Shown here piece after piece: positions 1 to 4,546 of a DNA stretch of 13,310 nt. The stretch's first letter is position 1. Every line of letters starts with the position of its first letter. This stretch comes from Chloroflexi bacterium RBG_16_51_16 (GTDB taxonomy: Bacteria; Chloroflexota; Anaerolineae; Anaerolineales; Villigracilaceae): assembly GCA_001796785.1 (NCBI GenBank), contig MGNL01000061.1, positions 722 to 14,031 of the forward strand, written 5' to 3'. Under the pieces are notes generated by a model. The model was not told the DNA's origin and did no database searches. It saw only the letters and a program-made list of their open reading frames with translations. Position numbers and translations under genes: made by a program.

Positions 1-197
1 CGTATACCAAGGACGACAAGGTCGTCTGCTTCTTCCAGAGCGCGGATAAGTTCAAAGCGAGGTACGCGACGTTCGGATTCAACGACACGGCGAATCTCGA
101 TGAGGGCAGCATGTGGGCGACGTCCTTCGCGCTGAAGGAGCTGACTGCCGCCGACGAGGCGAAGATCGCGACGCTGGTGAAGAAAGCGGTCAGCTGA
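1..197 (+). CDS. DUF1801-family protein, C-terminal part (5' end outside window)
   Basis: An open frame enters from the left edge (first full codon at 3) and ends at TGA 195-197, giving 64 residues. The tail reads KVVCFFQSADKFKARY ... FGFND ... LDEG ... FALKELTAADEAKIATLVKKAV. I recognise this as the C-terminal part of the small YdhG-like DUF1801 family, about 110-150 residues in full. The family is mostly uncharacterised; some members are named iron chaperone by homology to Bacillus Fra/YdhG, and no function is shown here. Third codon positions are mostly G or C, clearly different from the next gene, so the two DUF1801 genes are not a recent duplicate pair. The stop lies 14 bases before the next start, so they are probably co-transcribed. 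The family call rests on remembered sequence pattern. Confidence 0.7.
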   Translation, partial: YTKDDKVVCFFQSADKFKARYATFGFNDTANLDEGSMWATSFALKELTAADEAKIATLVKKAVS

Positions 198-211
198 GGA
201 TATAGGCAGGG

Positions 212-625
212 ATGAGTACATCTGTAAAAGACAAATCCATCCCTCAGCAGATCGATGCCATCATCAAGAGACCTGGTGACTGGCGCGGAAAGAAATTAGC
301 GAAGCTGCGCGCTTTAATCAAAAAGAGCGACCCGGCCGTGGTTGAAGAAGTAAAATGGAAAATGCCCTCCAAACCAATGGGGGTCCCGGTTTGGTCTCAT
401 GACGGGATCGTGTGTATAGCGGATATTCTGAAGAATGCCGTGCGGCTCACGTTCCCCAAGGGTGCTTTAATAAAGGACACGAAGAAGCTTTTCAACACGC
501 GCCTGGACAGCAAGACTGTTCGTGCGATCGACTTTTACGAAGACAGCGATGTTGATGAGGCTGCCATCAAGGTGATCGTTCTCGAGGCTGTTAAACTGAA
601 CACGTTGAAGAGTCACAAGCAATAA
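212..625 (+). CDS. DUF1801 domain-containing protein
   Basis: This is a complete 137-residue soluble protein with no signal peptide or membrane segment. It has the features of the DUF1801/YdhG fold: an N-terminal helix pair with GDWRGKKLAKLRALI (residues 22-36), the EEVKWKMPSKP motif around residues 45-55, a WSHDG turn, a strand pair ending LTFPKG, and a C-terminal RLDSKTVRAIDFYE segment (about 97-110). Lys- and Asp-rich ends are usual in this family. The ATG at 212 follows GGCAGGG. Biochemical function is unknown; small-ligand or iron binding has been suggested for relatives. It probably shares a transcript with the partial DUF1801 gene upstream and is convergent with the small membrane-protein gene at 744-902, with a strong hairpin between them. 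Its 3' part (500-548) has a decayed paralogous copy at 1011-1058. Confidence 0.8.
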   Translation: MSTSVKDKSIPQQIDAIIKRPGDWRGKKLAKLRALIKKSDPAVVEEVKWKMPSKPMGVPVWSHDGIVCIADILKNAVRLTFPKGALIKDTKKLFNTRLDSKTVRAIDFYEDSDVDEAAIKVIVLEAVKLNTLKSHKQ

Positions 626-697
626 GCTTACGCCTGCGGATGCGTTCAGTATAGTAAGGACGAATTATCCGGTGATCAACTAGTGTTTATTAAATGC

Positions 698-728
698 AAA
701 GGCGGCCTCTGATCACAGAGGCCGCCTT
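698..728. terminator. Bidirectional hairpin between convergent genes (copy 1)
   Basis: A perfect 13-bp stem, AAGGCGGCCTCTG (699-711) against CAGAGGCCGCCTT (716-728), closes an ATCA loop. It sits between the DUF1801 stop (625) and the stop of the small gene on - (744). The T run is short on both strands (TTCC on +, TTTGC on -), but the stem is very GC-rich, so termination in both directions is likely. The same hairpin recurs at 1084-1115. Confidence 0.75.
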
Positions 729-743
729 CCGTTGGCTATATGG

Positions 744-902
744 TTACATGCCCAACAAGCCGAGTAAAGCTACCACAGCGTAGATCAGAGCTAAAACACC
801 TCCAACCTTTTTGAACATGTCAGTGTTCAAAGCGGGCACGAATGCAGCCAACCCATACCACAGGAAGAAGAGCATTAGAGCCCAAGCACCAAGGACAGCC
901 AT
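744..902 (-). CDS. Small two-helix membrane protein, 52 aa (copy A)
   Basis: An ATG at 902 (reverse strand) opens a 52-codon frame ending in TAA at 746-744. A textbook GAGGAG lies at 911-916, 8 bases before the start. The protein is almost all hydrophobic: helix 1 at residues 4-24 (contains FFLWYGLAAF), a polar turn with PALNTDMFKKVG (23-34), and helix 2 at 35-52. This predicts a membrane hairpin with the Lys-Lys turn probably cytoplasmic, both ends then lying outside. The paralogue at 1133-1294 matches 37 of the first 52 residues and keeps the core motifs unchanged, so this is a real gene under selection. I recognise no named family. It resembles short orphan membrane proteins that may be subunits of a larger complex or stress proteins, but no function can be assigned. 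It is convergent with the DUF1801 gene and transcribed alone. Confidence 0.85.
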   Translation of the reverse strand: MAVLGAWALMLFFLWYGLAAFVPALNTDMFKKVGGVLALIYAVVALLGLLGM

Positions 903-999
903 GTTGTATTCTCCTCATTTGGTTATTTGACGGCAGAATTGCCATCTGTGCTAATTAACCCAAGCGTGATTTGAGAGTTGCGGTTGCATATACAAATTT
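903..999 (-). promoter_or_regulatory. Conserved upstream leader of small gene A
   Basis: From the ribosome binding site (911-916) back to about 999, the sequence matches the region before small gene B without gaps, with about 11 differences in 89 bases by hand alignment. Conserved items include CTTGGGTTAATTA (around 951-964), preceded by a partial CTCAA-N7-TTGGG inverted repeat, and GGCA-N4-TGCC (931-943), a small dyad about 30 bases before the start codon. No convincing -35/-10 pair could be fixed; TTAATTA is the best -10-like element. The stretch must hold the promoter and probably an operator or leader structure. Confidence 0.55.
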
Positions 1000-1010
1000 C
1001 CACTGTTCTA

Positions 1011-1058
1011 CGCCTGGACAGCAAGACAGTCCGGGCGATCGACTTCTACGAAAGCTGA
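1011..1058 (+). pseudogene. Remnant of a second DUF1801 gene
   Basis: The bases encode RLDSKTVRAIDFYES and then TGA (1056-1058), matching the DUF1801 protein at 212-625 from its residue 97. One codon (GAC) of the intact gene is missing before the Ser, and the frame then stops. There is no start codon or earlier DUF1801 sequence upstream; the bases before 1010 belong to the leader of small gene A. The four base differences inside the shared codons (ACT/ACA, GTT/GTC, CGT/CGG, TTT/TTC) are all silent. This suggests the source was a functional paralogue before it was cut down. It is not expected to make a product. Confidence 0.75.
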
Positions 1059-1083
1059 TAGTCCAGTTGTGATCATTAAACGC

Positions 1084-1115
1084 AAAGGCGGCCTCTGATC
1101 ACAGAGGCCGCCTTT
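1084..1115. terminator. Hairpin after small gene B (copy 2)
   Basis: A perfect 14-bp stem, AAAGGCGGCCTCTG (1084-1097) against CAGAGGCCGCCTTT (1102-1115), closes an ATCA loop and is followed on + by CTTTCC. It has the same stem and loop as the hairpin at 698-728. On - it lies 17 bases past the stop of small gene B and is its likely terminator. On + there is no intact gene left for it to serve, only the DUF1801 remnant. Confidence 0.75.
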
Positions 1116-1132
1116 CTTTCCGATTGTCAGGT

Positions 1133-1294
1133 CTACACCCCGGAGACCAGTGCAAAAAGGGTTATCACAGCGAAGACCAGGGCCAGTACCGCACCGACCT
1201 TCTTGAACATATCTGTGTTCAAGGCTGGAATGAACGCGGCCAAGCCGTACCAAAGGAAGAAAAGAACGAGAGCCCAAGTAGCTAAATCAGCCAT
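1133..1294 (-). CDS. Small two-helix membrane protein, 53 aa (copy B)
   Basis: An ATG at 1294 opens a 53-codon frame ending in TAG (1135-1133). GAGGAG at 1305-1310 lies 10 bases before the start. The architecture matches copy A: helix 1 with LFFLWYGLAAF, the invariant turn PALNTDMFKKVG, and a second helix ending ALVSGV. Differences from copy A are mainly V/I/L/A swaps inside the helices, and the extreme ends vary most. DNA identity over the coding part is about 108 of 156 bases (hand count) with many silent changes, showing selection on the protein. Each copy has its own hairpin and leader, so they are separate transcription units and could be regulated alike or respond to different needs. 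Function is unknown. Confidence 0.85.
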   Translation of the reverse strand: MADLATWALVLFFLWYGLAAFIPALNTDMFKKVGAVLALVFAVITLFALVSGV

Positions 1295-1393
1295 TTTTAC
1301 CTAACTCCTCATTGTAGTTTTTGACGGCAGGATTGCCATCTGTGATAATTAACCCAAGTGTGATTTGGGAGTTTCGGTTGCACATACAAATTT
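1295..1393 (-). promoter_or_regulatory. Conserved upstream leader of small gene B
   Basis: This is the counterpart of 903-999. It carries the same dyad (GGCA-N4-TGCC, 1325-1336) and the same TTGGGTTAATTA block. Here the inverted repeat is perfect: CCCAA-N7-TTGGG (1353-1369 on the reverse strand). AT-rich AAATTTGTATGTGCAACCG marks its upstream limit near 1393, where similarity to copy A ends. The exact promoter is not resolved. Confidence 0.55.
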
Positions 1394-1517
1394 GGAGAAT
1401 TGCCCTCTCAGGCAAGCTGAGACTCTTCGGTCGCTCCGCTCCCTCAGAGTGACAACAAAAGATATTTTTGAGACAGTTGTAAATCCAATCGGTGGGAAGG
1501 GGACGCTTCCAAACGGA
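1394..1517. other. Gene-free spacer between small gene B and the AOR operon
   Basis: It contains a small dyad TTGCC-N6-GGCAA (1400-1415), the REP-like palindrome at 1417-1454, an AT-rich run around 1455-1480 and a weak GGAAG-N6-CTTCC hairpin (1495-1510) just past the stop of the AOR gene. No T tract marks a clear terminator for the long - operon. The palindromes here may do that job. Confidence 0.5.
1417..1454. repeat. REP-like dispersed palindrome
   Basis: CTGAG (1417-1421) and CTCAG (1442-1446) bracket a TCGGTCGCTCCGCT core, followed by AGTGACA. I recognise the reverse-strand form, TGTCACTCTGAG...GGAGCG...GAAGAGTCTCAG, as one of a class of short dispersed intergenic palindromes seen in many environmental bacterial genomes. 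Only one copy is in this window, so the repeat status is from memory. It sits at the 3' end of the AOR operon, a usual place for REP elements. Confidence 0.5.
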
Positions 1518-3230
1518 TTATTCGAAGTCTTTGAATATGGAGTCCAGATCCTGCTCATCAACATCGAAGACAGTATTGTGCGGTGGAAGGGGTTCTTTCG
1601 TCATCCATGCAGGCAGGCGGTCATCTGCGGGGGTAAAGCCAGCCTTACGGTTAAATTCCCTCTCCATTTTGATGGCCGCCTTCCCCAGATCCTGCAGGAT
1701 GTTATCGGGAAGGTTATCCCAACCGTAGCGAGCAGTGAGCAGCCGCTTGACCACCGCATCCGGCGTGGCGGCATAACCGAACCCGGCGAAGATGCACGCG
1801 CCGAGGGAATCATAGCCGGCCATGTTGAGCTGCGCATTCAACGACACATCGCGCTGGACTTTGGGATCCAGGTGGTTGACCTTGGCTCGGATGGTCAATC
1901 CCGCAGTATGGTCGGCACCCTGGGGTGAGGTGGCATAAGTAAGACCCGTCCCTTTGATGGCGCGCGGTTCGTAGGCGGACATCGCCTGACCCTTCACCAC
2001 GGGTACGCGTTCGATCCCGTACTTGATGCCGGTCGCCAGGGCGCCATCGCCGAGGGTTCTGCCTAGCACGGTGCCCTTGCGGATCTCGGCGATCAACTCC
2101 ATCGCTTTGTCCCCATCACCCCATTTCATTATTCCTGCATCGGCAGCCACGCCGAGCGCAGCGCCTATTTCGATCGAATCTAACCCGAGATCGTTGACCT
2201 GCCAGTTCAGCCTGCCAATGGTATCCAGCGAATTAATCTCGAGGTTGGAGCCCATCAAGCCTATGGTTTCGTATTCAAGAGGAGAGACGATGATCTCTCC
2301 GTCTTCACCGCCGAAGATGTTCGAGCAGCGGATGGTGCAGCCGGCCATACAGGCATGGGAAGGATCGGAGGGTTTGCCGCGTTCGAGGATGAACTCGCGC
2401 AGGGTTTCGCCGCTGATCTTGTCCACGTTATCAAACTGACCGGAGGAAAAATTCCGGGTTGGCAGTGCGCCGAAACCATCGCACATGTGTGCCATGGCGG
2501 CGGTGCCGTAGTCGCGATAGGTGATCGATTGAGGATGCTCGAGGACGGACTTGGTGTAATCCTTGGAAGCCGCTTTGAATCCTTCCGGGTCGGCGAGGGC
2601 GGGTTTCGAGCCGCCCGTGCGGTCAAACACGATCGCCTTCAAGCCCTTGGAAGCCATTACCGCACCGAGACCGCCGCGGGCTGCGATGCGAGCGGGGACG
2701 CGGTCCTTGTCCAGGTTCTGGATGCCCGCGGCCTTCATGCGCATCTCGCCGCCGGGTCCGATCAAGGCGATGGCGACCTGATCCCCATAGCGGTCGATGA
2801 GTTTACTGGCGCTTTCATAGACGCCTAACCCTGCAATGCCATCCGCACTTTCCCATTGAGCACCAGATTGGGACAGATGCAGGATCGATAAGCCAGCCTC
2901 GGTGGGTTGGTCTTCGATGATCAAGGCATGCATGCCCATATGGGTCATGTGCAGTCCCGTCCGCCCGCCCGCGTTCGATTCCTTTATGCCGCGGGTTAGC
3001 GGGGATTTGGCGCCGACCGATATTCTGTCCGTTGATGAGAGCATATGGCCGACCAACAGACCCGGCGCGAAGATCAGCTTGTTTTCTTTCTCCAATGGAT
3101 CACAAGTGGGCGGGACCTCATCCAGCATGATGCGAGCGATCAGGGCCCGGCCTCCAAAGCGCTGCCAGGCGGGAGGAACAGGTTCACGGCTCAGCGTTCG
3201 CGAACGAGTATTAATCCGCCAGACTTGCAT
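1518..3230 (-). CDS. Aldehyde ferredoxin oxidoreductase family protein (AOR-1)
   Basis: This 570-residue protein is of usual AOR length. These enzymes carry a tungsten (or Mo) bis-pterin and one [4Fe-4S] cluster, and oxidise aldehydes to acids with ferredoxin in the cytoplasm. Visible landmarks are RFGGRAL (24-30), KSPLTRGIKESNAGG (75-89, pterin-binding N-domain), ARGGLGAVMASKGLKAI (184-200), cluster cysteines C294, C298 and C302, SPQGADH (435-441, near the metal), and DSLGAC with the fourth cysteine C479. The first two cysteines are three residues apart, whereas the usual pattern is C-x2-C-x3-C, which marks a distinct subfamily. ATG 3230 follows a weak GGAAG; MQVWRINTRS is a typical N-terminus. 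It is the last gene of the operon, 21 bases after the aminotransferase. The substrate is not determined; an amino-aldehyde or succinic semialdehyde would fit the context. Confidence 0.88.
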   Translation of the reverse strand: MQVWRINTRSRTLSREPVPPAWQRFGGRALIARIMLDEVPPTCDPLEKENKLIFAPGLLVGHMLSSTDRISVGAKSPLTRGIKESNAGGRTGLHMTHMGMHALIIEDQPTEAGLSILHLSQSGAQWESADGIAGLGVYESASKLIDRYGDQVAIALIGPGGEMRMKAAGIQNLDKDRVPARIAARGGLGAVMASKGLKAIVFDRTGGSKPALADPEGFKAASKDYTKSVLEHPQSITYRDYGTAAMAHMCDGFGALPTRNFSSGQFDNVDKISGETLREFILERGKPSDPSHACMAGCTIRCSNIFGGEDGEIIVSPLEYETIGLMGSNLEINSLDTIGRLNWQVNDLGLDSIEIGAALGVAADAGIMKWGDGDKAMELIAEIRKGTVLGRTLGDGALATGIKYGIERVPVVKGQAMSAYEPRAIKGTGLTYATSPQGADHTAGLTIRAKVNHLDPKVQRDVSLNAQLNMAGYDSLGACIFAGFGYAATPDAVVKRLLTARYGWDNLPDNILQDLGKAAIKMEREFNRKAGFTPADDRLPAWMTKEPLPPHNTVFDVDEQDLDSIFKDFE

Positions 3231-3251
3231 GAGAAATTCTTCCGACAGAAA

Positions 3252-4532
3252 TCATAAAACTTTTTTCAGCGCCTCTCCGAAGATCTGCAAACCGGTCGTG
3301 ATCTGCTCACGGGTGGCGTTGAGAGGCGGGATCCAGCGGATGGTATTGTCGTAGGTTCCGCAGCTGAGCAGGAGCAAACCGCCCTCTTCGGTAGAGTGGA
3401 TGATCTGTTTGACAAGGGGCTTGGCTATTTCGGGGCGCGCATCAATCATGAACTCCGCGCCGATCATCAAACCCAGCCCGCGCACATCACCGATCTGGGG
3501 ATAGTCTTCCTGGAATTTACGCAATCCGGTCACAAGCTCAGTCCCGCGGGCTACGCAGTTTTCCAGCATGCGTTCTTCCCGGATCGCCTGGATCGTAGCC
3601 ACGCCGGCCGCGCAGGCGACCGCGTTGCCGCCAAAGGTGCCGCCGTGTGAGCCCACTTCCCACTTGCTCATGAGGTCCTTACGACTGAAGACACCGCACA
3701 AGGGCAAACCGGAGGCGATGCCCTTGGAAACGGCTAGGATATCCGGAAGTATTTCGAAATGCTCCATGGCAAACCATTTGCCGGTCCGCCCGAAGCCGGT
3801 TTGGACTTCGTCAAAGATTAGGAGGATCCCGTGGCGATCCGCCAGCTCGCGCAGCCCGCGCAGGAAAGAGGCCGGCGGCACAACATAACCGCCCTCTCCG
3901 AGGACAGGTTCAATGAGGAAAGCCGCGGTTTCCTTCGGCGCGGTTTGGGAGGCGAGCAGGTATTCAAGCTGTTCGAGTGCAAATGCGCTAGCTTTCTCAT
4001 CCGTCATACCGAGCCGATAGGCATACGGAAATGGCGCGACGAACACACCCGAGGGAAGCGGACCATAGCCTGCCCGATAGATCGTTTTGGAGGTCGTGAG
4101 GGCCATCGTACCGGCTGTCCGTCCATGGAAGGAACCGGAAAAGACGATTACGTTCGGTTTGCCGGTAGCAGCCCGGGCCAGCTTGACGGCGCCCTCGATC
4201 GCTTCCGCACCGGAATTGGAAAAGAAATAAGAATCCAGAGCGGGAGGAAGCACCTGGCGCAGCTCGTCGACCAGGCGAAGCAAAGGTTGGTGAATCACAA
4301 GATTAGCCTGGGCGTGCAGGAACAAGCCAGCTTGTTCCCGGATGGCTGCGACAACCCGAGGATGACAGTGACCGGTATTTGTCACCCCGATACCGCAGGT
4401 GAAGTCCAACAATTTCCGACCGTCGGTCGTATATATGTATGAACCTTCAGCCCGCTCGGCGACAAAATTAAAAATGCGGGTCCAGACTGGAGACAGATAC
4501 TGTAGCGAGTCAATGGCGGCTTGATTGTTCAT
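3252..4532 (-). CDS. Class-III (GABA-type) aminotransferase
   Basis: This is a 426-residue PLP enzyme of fold type I, subgroup III, the group of GabT, putrescine, acetylornithine and beta-alanine aminotransferases. Seen are DFTCGIGVTNTGHCHP near the N-terminus, SNSGAEAIEGA (105-115, phosphate binding), FSGSFHGRT (131-139), FDEVQTGFGRTG (240-251, D241 binds the pyridine nitrogen) and the Schiff-base lysine K270 in AVSKGIASGLP, then SHGGTFGGN. The start is set at ATG 4532 with AGGA 7 bases before it; the frame stays open upstream but only to a start inside the preceding gene. It lies 14 bases after AOR-2 and 21 before AOR-1, so it is in one operon with enzymes that act on aldehydes, its expected products. 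GABA or putrescine transamination is favoured by the nearby polyamine importer; acetylornithine or another omega-amino acid cannot be excluded. Confidence 0.88.
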   Translation of the reverse strand: MNNQAAIDSLQYLSPVWTRIFNFVAERAEGSYIYTTDGRKLLDFTCGIGVTNTGHCHPRVVAAIREQAGLFLHAQANLVIHQPLLRLVDELRQVLPPALDSYFFSNSGAEAIEGAVKLARAATGKPNVIVFSGSFHGRTAGTMALTTSKTIYRAGYGPLPSGVFVAPFPYAYRLGMTDEKASAFALEQLEYLLASQTAPKETAAFLIEPVLGEGGYVVPPASFLRGLRELADRHGILLIFDEVQTGFGRTGKWFAMEHFEILPDILAVSKGIASGLPLCGVFSRKDLMSKWEVGSHGGTFGGNAVACAAGVATIQAIREERMLENCVARGTELVTGLRKFQEDYPQIGDVRGLGLMIGAEFMIDARPEIAKPLVKQIIHSTEEGGLLLLSCGTYDNTIRWIPPLNATREQITTGLQIFGEALKKVL

Positions 4533-4546
4533 CGTATTTTCCTTGA

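Larger units (their letters stand above)
500..1393. repeat. Diverged tandem duplication of a DUF1801-tail / hairpin / small-gene cassette
   Basis: Two copies of one ordered cassette lie head to tail. Copy 1 has DUF1801 3' coding sequence (500 onward), a hairpin (698-728), a small gene on - (744-902) and an upstream leader (903-999). Copy 2 has a DUF1801 fragment (1011-1058), a hairpin (1084-1115), a small gene (1133-1294) and a leader (1295-1393). The offset is about 390 bases from hairpin to leader but 511 bases at the DUF1801 piece, so copy 2 has lost about 120 bases between the fragment and the hairpin, as well as the gene's 5' part. Similarity is uneven: hairpins almost identical, leaders about 88 percent by hand count, coding sequences about 69 percent. 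The duplication is therefore old and its parts are under different constraint. Confidence 0.85.

Noticed and set aside
903..999. A known riboswitch class in the small-gene leader
   Set aside because: No consensus core of a riboswitch I know was found; the conservation is real but the element cannot be named.
1008..1277. An 89-codon open frame on - overlapping small gene B
   Set aside because: It is a frame shadow of the 53-residue gene at 1133-1294, which has the ribosome binding site and a conserved paralogue; this frame also crosses the hairpin and the DUF1801 remnant.
500..1393. CRISPR array or insertion sequence as the cause of the repeats
   Set aside because: There are only two copies, of uneven length and containing genes, with no short regular spacers, transposase or terminal inverted repeats; a diverged tandem duplication explains them.
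1495..1510. GGAAG-N6-CTTCC hairpin after AOR-1 as an intrinsic terminator
   Set aside because: The stem is only 5 bp and no T run follows, so it is too weak to list as a terminator.
1365..1928. A 187-codon open frame on + entering the AOR-1 gene from the spacer
   Set aside because: Most of it is antisense to AOR-1 coding sequence and its first part reads through the conserved leader and the REP-like palindrome; no protein family is evident.
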